64,000 nucleotides of DNA. Source: Chitinophaga vietnamensis (GTDB lineage: Bacteria > Bacteroidota > Bacteroidia > Chitinophagales > Chitinophagaceae). Where the stretch lies: assembly GCF_902167635.1 (NCBI RefSeq), contig NZ_CABHMS010000001.1:310001-374000 (forward strand), written 5' to 3'. Position 1 is the stretch's first letter. Each line of letters begins with the position of its first letter. The notes under the pieces are model-generated. The model had not been told where the DNA came from. It ran no database searches and saw only the letters and a list, made by a program, of their open reading frames with translations. Positions 7,642 to 16,100 of this stretch are shown here, one piece after another. The translations under genes and the position numbers were made by a program.

Positions 7642-9615
7642 TTACGCTTCTGCAAATTGCATCAGGTCTATATTAAATTCGATATAAGCGGAAGTGCCCC
7701 TGCCCGCGGTGGCGGCTATTTCCAGGCTGCCGTTGAGTGCCCTGATCCTCGATTGTAAACTCTTTAACCCAATGCCGGACTGCAATTCCGGCTGATGTTG
7801 AAATCCGATGCCATTGTCTTCTACGGTGATAGTCAGCAGCCGCTCGTGCTGCGTAAGCTGCACCAGTGCGGCCGTAGCGCGGGAATGTTTGATGATATTG
7901 TTGATCAGTTCCTGGATGATCCGGTACACTGATAGCTCAAAATTGGCCTTGAAACGCTGGATGTTGCCCGCGCCATAAAAGGTGATCTGTAAATTCCGGG
8001 AGTGGCTCACATTGCGGCAATAAAAGCTGAGCGCTTCTGCGAGGCCCAGCCGGGCCAGCATTTCGGGCATCAGGTTATGCGCGGTTTTGCGTACTTCGCT
8101 GATGGCGTCGTCCAGCATGCCCATCGCATGGTTGAAGTCCTCGTCCCGCTGCAGGATGGGGCGCTCATGCTTCAAAGCGCTGAAATGCATCTTCACGGCG
8201 GATAGCAGCCCGCCCACGCCATCATGCAGGTCGTTGGAAAGCCTTCTCCGTTCCCGCTCTTCGCCTTGCATCATCGCTTCCAGTACCTGCACTGTTTTTT
8301 CTACCTGCAAGGTTTGTAGCTGCTGCTGTTGCAGGTGCTGGCGGTACAGCATTTTCTGCCATGCCACGAAAGCCGCTGCCAGCAAAGCAATGATGCTGAT
8401 GAAGCCGATAACGATCCACATATTTTTCTGTTGTAACTGAAGATCTTTCTGCGCCAGCTCCAGTTTTTTCTCGGCAAGGTCGCGGTCTTTTTTCTCGGAG
8501 AGATATTGTATCTCGAGCTGCTGCACATTTTTGCGGGTGGCATCGCCTACGAGTGAATCATTCAATACCTCGTAGCTCCGCCGTAGTTGCAATGCCTGCA
8601 AAGGCTGACCCTGTGCGGCTTTCAGGTCGGAGGCAGCCAGGTAGGCCTGCCGCAGCTCATCGCCGGATTGATATAATTGTCCCAGCGTAATGGTTTTGTT
8701 GAGATATTGTTCGGCCAGCGCATACCGTTTTAGTTTGAAAAGCTCCTGCCCATAGCCGAGGTAAACGTAAATGAGATAATCCGGTGCGGCGTATTTTTGG
8801 GTGATAGCCAATGCCTGCTCATAAAGCTGCAAGGCGCGCGGGTGCTGCCCCTGGTCTGACAGGATGCCGGCATTGTTGATGAGCGCATCCAGCACGAAGG
8901 TGCTGTCGCCCAGCTCGCGGCCCAGTTGCATCGCATGCTGAAAGTATTGTTCTGCTTCCGGATATTTTTTCATTTTTGCTGTGGCGATGCCCATGTTCAC
9001 CAATGCTGCGGCCATGCGTCTTGGCTTCTGGTGCTGCACTCCAAACTGGTAGGCGCGCCTGGCGTAGTCGAACCCTTTTTGCGGATCGCCAAGGCGGATG
9101 AATACGCCTGCCAGGCTGGTGGCCATTTTAACCGCGGTGAGACTGTCGCCCGTGATATCAGCGAGTTTCATGGCATACAGGTAGCTGTTGGCGGCCTGCT
9201 GGTAGTTGCCTACATTCTGGTATTCATTCCCGATGTAATTGATGCACAACACCAGGCCGGCAGTATCCTGCTGTGAAATATAGATCTGGAGGGCCTGTTG
9301 TAACAGGTACAGGGAACGCATGTATTCACCTCTCAGGTCCTGTATGTACATGTAATAAAAAGTGAAATCTGCCACGCCTTTATGATAGCCCAGCTGGCGG
9401 CTCAGGTCCAGCGCCTGTAGGAAATAGCGCTCTGCCAGGCGGATACTGTCTGGCAACACACTTTCGCCATAAGCCAGCAGGGTATTCACTTTCACCGTAT
9501 CTGGCGGCAGCTGTTGCAGTCGCCGAAGCAGGCTCTCCTGCCGCGCAGTTTGCCCTTGCAACATACAGATGCTGCTTAACACACAGAAAAAAGTGAATAG
9601 TATATTTCTAAACAT
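7642..9615 (-). CDS. TPR-containing sensor histidine kinase (HisKA_3 type)
   Basis: 657 residues. A cleavable signal peptide (MFRNILFTFFCVLSSICMLQG) is followed by a periplasmic array of TPR repeats over residues about 30-360. A coiled stretch leads to one membrane helix (IVIGFISIIALLAAAFVAW) near residue 400. The dimerisation domain has the phosphoacceptor His near residue 463 in NDLHDGVGG, and the GHKL ATPase carries ELINNIIKHSRA (N box), VEDNGIGF and SGIGLKSL (G boxes). This layout is the typical Bacteroidota partner of NarL-type regulators. The TPR ligand is unknown. It is cotranscribed with the downstream regulator. Confidence 0.97.
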   Translation of the reverse strand: MFRNILFTFFCVLSSICMLQGQTARQESLLRRLQQLPPDTVKVNTLLAYGESVLPDSIRLAERYFLQALDLSRQLGYHKGVADFTFYYMYIQDLRGEYMRSLYLLQQALQIYISQQDTAGLVLCINYIGNEYQNVGNYQQAANSYLYAMKLADITGDSLTAVKMATSLAGVFIRLGDPQKGFDYARRAYQFGVQHQKPRRMAAALVNMGIATAKMKKYPEAEQYFQHAMQLGRELGDSTFVLDALINNAGILSDQGQHPRALQLYEQALAITQKYAAPDYLIYVYLGYGQELFKLKRYALAEQYLNKTITLGQLYQSGDELRQAYLAASDLKAAQGQPLQALQLRRSYEVLNDSLVGDATRKNVQQLEIQYLSEKKDRDLAEKKLELAQKDLQLQQKNMWIVIGFISIIALLAAAFVAWQKMLYRQHLQQQQLQTLQVEKTVQVLEAMMQGEERERRRLSNDLHDGVGGLLSAVKMHFSALKHERPILQRDEDFNHAMGMLDDAISEVRKTAHNLMPEMLARLGLAEALSFYCRNVSHSRNLQITFYGAGNIQRFKANFELSVYRIIQELINNIIKHSRATAALVQLTQHERLLTITVEDNGIGFQHQPELQSGIGLKSLQSRIRALNGSLEIAATAGRGTSAYIEFNIDLMQFAEA

Positions 9616-10069
9616 CGATCAATACATATTTGGTAACGGGAATTAATGATGGCGTCTGAAACTTTACACTATCGTGCAACAAAAGATGTGGGAAAACAGC
9701 AATCGTTACAGGGTTAATAACAAGGGCTAGAGGTCATGATATAAAGTTCAAGATTTCTGCTGTAATACACAATAGCGGCGCCGGCAAATGGATGGGCGCC
9801 AAGATGCGTATATTCCGCGGCGGCCCGCTGTAAAGGGCTACAGAAAAGCATTTCCGGCCCTGGCCTCTCCATTCCGTAGAAATACGGATTTTTTTAAATG
9901 GTGGTTTTTGCTGTCAATAATCTGGCGGAGAGGTGGTTATTTTGCACCTGAACAGCATAAAAGCTGCGTACAATAACATCTTATCTAAATACAGAAGGCT
10001 CCGCATCCCGGAGCCTTATTCTTTGGAAATTCTTCTTTTTTATACGTACTTTTAAAGGCAGCGTTGGAG
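9616..10069. other. Intergenic region between the kinase gene and the eboD hairpin
   Basis: No gene that I can support. It should hold the promoter of the kinase operon near 9616-9720. A 62-codon open frame at 9788-9976 (plus strand) has no recognisable features but is followed 19 bp later by a terminator-like hairpin. This hints that a short transcript may be made here. Confidence 0.5.
9995..10024 (+). terminator. Terminator-like hairpin upstream of eboDEF
   Basis: Perfect 9-bp stem AAGGCTCCG (9995-10003) with CGGAGCCTT (10009-10017), loop CATCC, followed by a moderately T-rich ATTCTTTGG. No recognised plus-strand gene precedes it, so it would end either a short RNA or a small unrecognised reading frame. 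Confidence 0.6.
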
Positions 10070-10188
10070 AATTTGTGGATTTATTGATTTACGGATTTCT
10101 TGATTTGTGGAAACTGTAATACCTAAAAATTTATGGCATTGCAGGTTCCACAAATCAAGAAATCCGTAAATCAATAAATCCACAAATT
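10070..10188. repeat. Octamer-phased long inverted repeat A, upstream of eboD
   Basis: Two perfectly complementary 43-bp arms (10070-10112 and 10146-10188) flank a 33-bp spacer. Each arm is a run of five 8-base units of the form TTTnnnGA (for example TTTACGGA and TTTCTTGA), with a different inner triplet in each. The right arm ends 6 bp before the eboD start, so the hairpin would form in the eboD leader RNA or in the DNA of its promoter. Confidence 0.95.
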
Positions 10189-10194
10189 TCAAAG

Positions 10195-11367
10195 ATGCTT
10201 TACGGAATATTAGCCATGGACTACATACAACAGCGATTCGACGTCAACTTCTCTTACCGGGTATGCTTTACCTCTCATCTCTTCGACCCGGCAAATGATT
10301 GTCTGTCGGCCTTCCTCGAAGAACAGGCCGTAGCGGCCTATGAAAAGAAATTACTGGTGATACTGGATCAGGGGGTGGTAAACAGCCATCCCGGCCTGCC
10401 ACAGCAGATCGCAGCCTATCTGCGCCAGGTGCGCGGTTTCCGGCTCGCGCCGGAAATACTGACCATCGCCGGCGGTGAAGGCGTTAAAAACGACCTGCCG
10501 CTATTCCTCAACCTCGTCAACGCGATCGATAAATACGGCATCGACCGCCACTCCTATGTGATAGGCGTGGGGGGCGGCTCCCTGCTCGACCTGGTCGGCT
10601 TCGTGGCCGCCGTATCGCATCGTGGCGTGAAACATATCCGTATCCCTACCACCGTGTTGTCTCAAAATGATTCGGGCGTAGGCGTGAAGAACGGGATCAA
10701 TTTCAATGGCAAGAAAAATTTCCTCGGCGCTTTTGCGCCACCACAGGCCGTGTTCAACGACAGCGATTTCCTGACTACGCTGGACCCGCGCGACTGGCGC
10801 TCCGGCATGGTGGAAGCCGTAAAGGTAGCCCTGATCAAAGATGCCGCCTTCTTTGAATGGATGGAAAAGGAAGCCGCCAGCATCACCGCCGGCGATATGC
10901 CTGGTATGCAATACCTGATCCGCCGCTGTGCAGAACTGCATATGCAACATATCGGCGGTGGCGGCGATCCGTTTGAAAGCGGCTCTTCCCGTCCGCTCGA
11001 CTTCGGCCATTGGAGTGCGCACAAGCTGGAACAGCTGACCAACTTCGATTTGCGGCATGGTGAAGCAGTATCGATCGGCGTGGCGCTCGACAGCGTATAT
11101 TCGTACCTGTTAGGATGGCTCAGCGAAGGCGATATGAAGCGCATCATCCAGGTGCTGAAACATATGCAGTTGCCCGTCTGGCACCCCCTGCTGCAAAAGC
11201 AGGAGGGTAGCGAATCTCCCGTGATCGCCGGACTGGAGGAATTTCGCGAGCACCTCGGCGGACAGCTCACCATCTCCCTGCTGCGCGCCATCGGTAAAGG
11301 CGAAGAAGTACATCATATGGATACCGCATTGCTTTACCAGGCCGCGGACATCTGCAAAAATCTCTGA
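10195..11367 (+). CDS. eboD: EboD, 3-dehydroquinate-synthase-like sugar phosphate cyclase
   Basis: 390 residues; ATG at 10195, with a second possible ATG at 10216. The sugar phosphate cyclase core is clear: NAD-binding GVGGGSLLD near residue 122, RIPTTVLSQNDSGVGVKNG near 155, NFLGAFAPP near 180, metal-binding Glu in SGMVEAVK and the two metal-binding His in DFGHWSAHKLE and LRHGEAVSIG. In true AroB the central motif is usually QVDSSVGGK; the QNDSGVGVKNG version here points to a divergent cyclase, related to valiolone-type enzymes, that closes a sugar phosphate into a cyclitol. This is the EboD role; the exact product is unknown. Its stop is 2 bp from the eboE start. Confidence 0.92.
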   Translation: MLYGILAMDYIQQRFDVNFSYRVCFTSHLFDPANDCLSAFLEEQAVAAYEKKLLVILDQGVVNSHPGLPQQIAAYLRQVRGFRLAPEILTIAGGEGVKNDLPLFLNLVNAIDKYGIDRHSYVIGVGGGSLLDLVGFVAAVSHRGVKHIRIPTTVLSQNDSGVGVKNGINFNGKKNFLGAFAPPQAVFNDSDFLTTLDPRDWRSGMVEAVKVALIKDAAFFEWMEKEAASITAGDMPGMQYLIRRCAELHMQHIGGGGDPFESGSSRPLDFGHWSAHKLEQLTNFDLRHGEAVSIGVALDSVYSYLLGWLSEGDMKRIIQVLKHMQLPVWHPLLQKQEGSESPVIAGLEEFREHLGGQLTISLLRAIGKGEEVHHMDTALLYQAADICKNL

Positions 11368-11369
11368 TA

Positions 11370-12584
11370 ATGCAAACAGCATATGGCCATCTCACCTATT
11401 GTACCAACATACATCCGGGTGAAAAATGGAGTGATCATTTCCAGCAGCTGAAAAAATATATTCCCGCAATAAAGCAGCAGGTATCGCCTGCACAGCCCTT
11501 TGGCATCGGGCTGCGATTGGCCAACAGCGCCAGTCTTGAGCTGGCCAAAGAAGAAAACCTGCAAGCCTTTCAGCAGTGGTTACAAGAACAGCAATGCTAT
11601 GTGTTCACGATGAATGGTTTCCCTTACGGCGGCTTTCATGATACCGTTGTGAAAGACCAGGTGCATGCGCCCGACTGGACCAGCGCCGATCGCGTAGCCT
11701 ATACCATCCGTTGCTTCCGCCTGCTGGCGGCCCTTTTGCCGGAAGGTATGGAAGGCGGCATCTCCACCTCGCCGCTATCGTATAAATATTGGTGTAACCG
11801 CTGCGCAGAAGAAATGGCATCGGTTACCGAAAGTGCAACGCTCAACATTTTACTGGTAGTAGAGCAGCTGGTGCGCATCCGCCGTGGTGGCGGCCCACTG
11901 CTGCATCTCGATATAGAGCCCGAGCCCGATGGCCTGCTGGAAAATACCACTGAATATATCGATTGGTACTTCCGGTACTTGCTAGCGGCAGGTGTTCCGT
12001 TTCTGATGGATAAATTTAAGGTAGATGAAGAGGCAGCCTCGGAGATGCTCCGTTCGCATGTACAGCTGTGTTACGACGTATGCCACTTTGCGCTGGAATA
12101 CGAGGCGCCGCAGCGCGTGCTGGAACGTATCCGTCACCACGGCCTGAAGGTGGGCAAGCTGCAGATCAGCGCTGCCCTCAAAGCAGACCTTACAACGGAT
12201 AAGGATATACGAAAAAAAGTAATCGACGGCTTCCGGCAGTTCAATGAGCCGGTATACCTGCACCAGGTGATCGCCCGCAAACAGGACGGTGGCCTGATCC
12301 ATTACCCTGATCTGCCGCAGGCACTGGAGGATGCCGATAATGAAGCTGTGGCTGAATGGCGCTCACATTTCCATGTGCCTGTTTTCCTCGACCATTACGA
12401 GGTGCTGCATTCTACACAGGAAGATATCCGGCAGGTGCTGGCCATCCAGCGGCAGCAGCCTTTCACCGCACATCTTGAAGTGGAAACATATACCTGGGAC
12501 GTATTGCCTGCTCCGCTCAAGGAAGAGATGGGAATATCCATCGCCCGTGAACTGCTATGGATCAGGCAGCAGTTGGAATTGTGA
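11370..12584 (+). CDS. eboE: EboE, TIM-barrel metabolite-traffic protein
   Basis: 404 residues, starting 2 bp after eboD, so translation is probably coupled. The sequence fits the xylose-isomerase-like TIM barrel family called EboE: FTMNGFPYGGFHDTVVKDQVH near residue 76, HLDIEPEPDGLLENT near 172, the YDVCHFALEYE segment near 235 and a C-terminal LEVETYTWDVLP. Acidic and His residues at barrel strand ends (HLDIEPE, YDVCHF, FLDHYE, LEVETY) suggest a metal-dependent epimerase or isomerase active site. No reaction has been assigned to EboE. No export signal. Confidence 0.92.
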   Translation: MQTAYGHLTYCTNIHPGEKWSDHFQQLKKYIPAIKQQVSPAQPFGIGLRLANSASLELAKEENLQAFQQWLQEQQCYVFTMNGFPYGGFHDTVVKDQVHAPDWTSADRVAYTIRCFRLLAALLPEGMEGGISTSPLSYKYWCNRCAEEMASVTESATLNILLVVEQLVRIRRGGGPLLHLDIEPEPDGLLENTTEYIDWYFRYLLAAGVPFLMDKFKVDEEAASEMLRSHVQLCYDVCHFALEYEAPQRVLERIRHHGLKVGKLQISAALKADLTTDKDIRKKVIDGFRQFNEPVYLHQVIARKQDGGLIHYPDLPQALEDADNEAVAEWRSHFHVPVFLDHYEVLHSTQEDIRQVLAIQRQQPFTAHLEVETYTWDVLPAPLKEEMGISIARELLWIRQQLEL

Positions 12585-12630
12585 AACGGGAGTTTTAGTT
12601 TTATACCGGAATAGTAACAGCGCGTAATTT

Positions 12631-13995
12631 ATGAGAAAGACAGTGGTTATCGATGTAGTAGGGCTTTCTTCTTCCCTGCTGGAACACATGCCCTTTTTAA
12701 ATGCCTACACCCGGCAACGGCATCTTGCAACGGTAACGCCCATGTTACCCGCTGTTACTACTGCCGTGCAAAGTACTTATCTCACCGGTCAGTGGCCCAG
12801 TGAACATGGTATCGTAGGCAATGGCTGGTACGACCGCACCGACTGTGAGATCAAATTCTGGAAGCAATCGAACAAGCTGGTAGACGCGCCCAAGATCTGG
12901 GACCGCGCCCGCAAGCTGGATCCGTCTTTCACCGTATCGCAGATGTGCTGGTGGTATAACATGTACGCCAATGTGGACTACTCGCTCACGCCGCGCCCCA
13001 ACTACCTTTCCGATGGCCGCAAAGTGCCGGATTGCTATACCACGCCGGATACCCTGCGCGATTACCTGCAGGAGGAATTAGGGCAGTTTCCCCTGTTCAA
13101 CTATTGGGGGCCTACCGCTAATATCAAGTCTACACAATGGATCGCAGATGCGTCCATCCTCACGGATAAAAGATATAATCCTACCCTCACATTTATATAT
13201 CTCCCGCACCTCGATTATTGCCTGCAGAAATTTGGACAGGATGTAAGCCGCAACAGTAAAGAGATTGCGGAGATAGATGCCGTGTGCAAACAACTCATCA
13301 CTTACTATCAGCAACAGGATTGCAATGTGATCGTGTTATCAGAATATGGTATCACGAATGTGAATAATCCGGTGCATCTCAACAGGATACTGCGCCAGGA
13401 AGGTTTGCTGGCATTGCGGGTGGAGCGCGGCCTTGAGCTGCTGGACGCCGGCGCCTCCAAAGCCTTTGCCGTAGCGGATCACCAGATTGCGCATATCTAT
13501 ATCAACGATCCTTCCTGCTACAAGAAAGTGCGCGGCATACTTGAAAATGTGCCGGGCGTACAGCTGGTACTGGACCGTGAAGGCAAGCGGCAACATCACC
13601 TGCATCACCAGCGTAGCGGCGACCTCATAGCCGTGGCAGACGCCAGCAGCTGGTTCACCTACTACTATTGGCTGGACGACAATAAAGCGCCGGACTTTGC
13701 GCGCATCGTGGATATCTTCCGCAAACCAGGATATGATCCGGTAGAGATGTTCATGAACCCTGCCGATCCTTTCATCAAGCTGAAAGCGGCCGGCAAGCTG
13801 CTTAAAAAGAAACTCGGCTTCCGTTACCTGATGAACGTGATCCCGCTGGATGCTACGCTCATCAAGGGTTCCCACGGCCGACTGGAAGAAAATGCCGCCT
13901 ACCATCCCGTAGTGATCAGCAACGAACCTTTCACACAAAACCAGTTGCAGGCAACCGATGTATATGATGTTATCTGGAATCAGCTGGTGAAATAA
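12631..13995 (+). CDS. eboF: EboF, alkaline-phosphatase-superfamily (nucleotide pyrophosphatase-like) protein
   Basis: 454 residues, 46 bp after eboE. The phosphatase-superfamily core is visible: IDVVGLSSSLL at the N-terminus in place of the usual VxxDG metal site, the nucleophile Thr region LPAVTTAVQSTYLTGQWPSEHGIVGNGWYDR (residues about 40-70), YLPHLDYCLQKFG, VIVLSEYGITNV, and KGSHGRLEENAAYHPVVI near the C-terminus carrying metal-binding His residues. This is the last gene of the six-gene ebo set. It probably removes or transfers a phosphate-linked group on the ebo metabolite. No signal peptide, so a cytoplasmic location is expected. Confidence 0.93.
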   Translation: MRKTVVIDVVGLSSSLLEHMPFLNAYTRQRHLATVTPMLPAVTTAVQSTYLTGQWPSEHGIVGNGWYDRTDCEIKFWKQSNKLVDAPKIWDRARKLDPSFTVSQMCWWYNMYANVDYSLTPRPNYLSDGRKVPDCYTTPDTLRDYLQEELGQFPLFNYWGPTANIKSTQWIADASILTDKRYNPTLTFIYLPHLDYCLQKFGQDVSRNSKEIAEIDAVCKQLITYYQQQDCNVIVLSEYGITNVNNPVHLNRILRQEGLLALRVERGLELLDAGASKAFAVADHQIAHIYINDPSCYKKVRGILENVPGVQLVLDREGKRQHHLHHQRSGDLIAVADASSWFTYYYWLDDNKAPDFARIVDIFRKPGYDPVEMFMNPADPFIKLKAAGKLLKKKLGFRYLMNVIPLDATLIKGSHGRLEENAAYHPVVISNEPFTQNQLQATDVYDVIWNQLVK

Positions 13996-14007
13996 AAATA
14001 CACACGC

Positions 14008-14208
14008 ATGTTCAAATGGCCTGCTATCCTCCTTTGCTGTTTACTGCTTGCATCGCAGGGGCGCTCGCAGGATACGGCATTTCTGCTATTGTATGATGCC
14101 GTCAATTATACCATTCATCATAAACACGCGCGACAGCTGGATCAGCGGGCAGGCAACTTGCAGTTGTCTTTTGCTCCAGGTAATATTTCCATGGTTTATT
14201 CCTTCTGA
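14008..14208 (+). CDS. Small exported hypothetical protein, possibly a truncated remnant
   Basis: 66 codons starting 13 bp after eboF. The first 21 residues (MFKWPAILLCCLLLASQGRSQ) form a credible Sec signal peptide, unusual for a chance frame. The rest (DTAFLLLYDAVNYTIHHKHA and a short polar tail) has no family I recognise. A REP-like palindrome cluster begins about 85 bp after the stop, so this may be the 5' end of a longer exported gene that was cut off. It could also be a chance open frame. Confidence 0.4.
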   Translation: MFKWPAILLCCLLLASQGRSQDTAFLLLYDAVNYTIHHKHARQLDQRAGNLQLSFAPGNISMVYSF

Positions 14209-14293
14209 ATCTTTCAGCCATACACTTCATACACTATACATGCTTGAAACAGGGAGTATCCTGCTAGTATCTACGGCTTTAACAGGTTGTATA

Positions 14294-14390
14294 AATCTAT
14301 CGCCCCCTACGGGGCTAGATGTTGGTAGATCGCATTTGTTCCCCGGGTTACACCCGGGGCTACCGAGCTATCGCCCCTACGGGGCTGGAT
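14294..14390. repeat. REP-like cluster of GC-rich palindromes
   Basis: Three hairpins lie side by side: one on GCCCCCTACGGGGC at about 14302-14316, one on CCCCGGGT-tac-ACCCGGGG at 14341-14359, and a third on CGCCCCTACGGGGC at about 14371-14384. The first and last are near copies of each other. Such palindromes with the core CCCCTACGGGG are a dispersed repeat type common in Bacteroidota intergenic regions. The frame that crosses them encodes only a proline- and glycine-rich artefact. Confidence 0.8.
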
Positions 14391-14490
14391 AATAATTTGG
14401 GGATTTTTTGATTGACGGATTTTCGAATTTAAATGCAGGCTTAGTAGTCCAAATTCGAAAATCCGTCAATCAAAAAATCCCCAAATTATT
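14391..14490. repeat. Octamer-phased long inverted repeat B
   Basis: Perfect 40-bp arms (14391-14430 and 14451-14490) around a 20-bp spacer. The arms contain 8-base units of the TTTnnnGA type (TTTGGGGA, TTTTTTGA, then two variants starting TTGA and TTTT). It directly abuts the REP-like palindromes on its left, and lies about 70 bp before the oxidoreductase gene. Confidence 0.95.
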
Positions 14491-14513
14491 TCCCGATTAT
14501 TTATCTATTTTCA

Positions 14514-14528
14514 TGCAACCGATTGTAA
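14514..14528 (+). promoter_or_regulatory. LacI-type operator candidate upstream of the Gfo/Idh gene
   Basis: TGCAACCGATTGTAA: half sites TGCAA and TTGTA around CCGA, an imperfect palindrome typical of LacI-family repressor sites. It is 33 bp upstream of the start codon. The same box read on the opposite strand occurs at 20764-20777, and a perfect-half-site version at 20842-20855. Confidence 0.6.
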
Positions 14529-14560
14529 TTCTTAACCAAATAACTATTCAATAAGGCGTT

Positions 14561-15898
14561 ATGAAAAGAAGAGATTTTCTGAAAACCGGTACCATGGCAG
14601 GTTTGGGGGCTGGTTTGACCTATCTCAATTTCCCGGTTTTCGGGAAGAATGCACCGAGTAACAAGATCGTATTAGGTGTAATGGGGGTGAACTCCCGCGG
14701 TAATTGGCTGGCGCAAACAGCGGCCAAGCTGCCCGGCGCCGAAATAGGCTACATCTGCGACGTAGAAGACGGCGCTATTGAAAAAGGCCTCAAAGCCGTT
14801 GCAGGCGCGCAAAGCCGGCAACCCACCGTGATCAAGGACATCCGCAAGCTGCTGGAGCGCAAAGATTTTGATGCCCTGATCGTGGCCACGCCCGACCACT
14901 GGCATGCGCCTGCCGCCATCATGGCCACTGCCGCAGGGAAACATGTGTATGTGGAAAAGCCATGCGCCCACAACCCGCACGAGGGCGAGCTGCTGGTGGC
15001 TGCCGCCGCCAAATACAACCGTCATGTGCAAATGGGCAACCAGCGCAGGTCCTGGCCTAACCTGCAACAGGCAGTGAAAGAAGTGAAGGAACAAGGCATC
15101 ATCGGCAAACCCTACTATGCAAGAGGGTGGTATGTCAACGATCGCAAGCCGATCGGTATCGGTAAAAAAATTCCCGTGCCCTCTACGCTTGATTGGAACC
15201 TGTGGCAAGGCCCTGCGCCCCGCCGCGATTACCTGGATAATATCGTGCACTACAACTGGCACTGGCGCTGGCATTGGGGCACTTCAGAAACCTGCAACAA
15301 CGCCACGCACGAACTGGATTGCATGCGCTGGTTCCTCGACGTGGAATTCCCGACCAAGGTAACTTCCGCCGGCGGCCGTTATGCCTATCCGAAAGACGAT
15401 TGGGAAACACCGGATACACAAACGCTCAATTTCGAGTTTGAAGGCGGCAAGGCTATCTCCTGGGAAGGCCGCAGCTGTCATCCTTACACGCTCGAAGGCA
15501 GTGGCCGCGGCTTCGCCATCTTCGGCGAAAACGGCGCCCTGTACAACTCCGGCGGCGATAACTACAAGATCATCGATACCAAGAATAAAGTAGTGAAAGA
15601 AGTGAAGCAGCAGGAAAGATCCATACAGAGTGTAACCAATACCGTTAGTCCGGCCGGCGAATTTTACGACGCTGTACATATCAACAATTTCCTCGAAAGC
15701 ATCCGCGGCAACGCTAAACTCAACTCGGAAATAAACATCGGTTACCGCAGTACGCTGTTATGCCTGTTGGGCAACATTGCGCAGCGTACCGGGCGTGCGC
15801 TCAATACCGATCCTGCCAATGGTCATATCCTCCATGATGCCGACGCGATGAAGCTGTGGCAACGTGAATATGAAAACGGTTGGGCGCCTAAAGTGTAA
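14561..15898 (+). CDS. Gfo/Idh/MocA-family oxidoreductase with Tat signal
   Basis: 445 residues. The N-terminus MKRRDFLKTGTMAGLGAG is a twin-arginine signal, so the folded, cofactor-loaded enzyme is exported to the periplasm. The Rossmann start is VLGVMGVNSRGNW (residues about 37-49), followed by the family motif YVEKPCAHNPHEG with the catalytic EKP near residue 130 and a C-terminal Asp/His region (HELDCMRWFLD near 248). Family members oxidise or epimerise sugars with NAD(P). Exported versions are known to work with DUF1080 hydrolases in 3-keto-glycoside breakdown. A DUF1080 gene lies 3.5 kb downstream under what looks like the same operator. Confidence 0.95.
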   Translation: MKRRDFLKTGTMAGLGAGLTYLNFPVFGKNAPSNKIVLGVMGVNSRGNWLAQTAAKLPGAEIGYICDVEDGAIEKGLKAVAGAQSRQPTVIKDIRKLLERKDFDALIVATPDHWHAPAAIMATAAGKHVYVEKPCAHNPHEGELLVAAAAKYNRHVQMGNQRRSWPNLQQAVKEVKEQGIIGKPYYARGWYVNDRKPIGIGKKIPVPSTLDWNLWQGPAPRRDYLDNIVHYNWHWRWHWGTSETCNNATHELDCMRWFLDVEFPTKVTSAGGRYAYPKDDWETPDTQTLNFEFEGGKAISWEGRSCHPYTLEGSGRGFAIFGENGALYNSGGDNYKIIDTKNKVVKEVKQQERSIQSVTNTVSPAGEFYDAVHINNFLESIRGNAKLNSEINIGYRSTLLCLLGNIAQRTGRALNTDPANGHILHDADAMKLWQREYENGWAPKV

Positions 15899-15911
15899 TG
15901 ATTTGCGTGGC

Positions 15912-15942
15912 ATTCACCACGGGCTTACGGCTCGTGGTGAAT
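15912..15942. repeat. Inverted repeat after the oxidoreductase gene
   Basis: 10-bp stem ATTCACCACG (15912-15921) with CGTGGTGAAT (15933-15942) and an 11-base loop. It may act as a terminator, though no T tract follows. The motif of a CACCACGGGC start with a CGTGGTG return resembles dispersed palindromes in Bacteroidota, so it could be a REP-like unit. Confidence 0.6.
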
Positions 15943-16100
15943 CTGCTCAAATCCGCTACCCTACTAGCTTTATAGGCTGTGAATAAATATAATATCTTGT
16001 TATCTCCCATAACTTATAGTTATCGTTATTATTTGTCTGCGGTACCTGCTTCCCCTACATTTGTACTACCTGTAATTTTTTTATAACCAACCAGCAACCA

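Noticed and set aside
9788-9976. 62-codon frame as a real gene
   Set aside because: There is no motif, signal or conserved feature. It is mentioned only because a hairpin follows it.
14219-14392. Coding frame across the REP-like palindromes
   Set aside because: The translation is a Pro/Gly-rich artefact of the palindromes. No start or family supports a gene.
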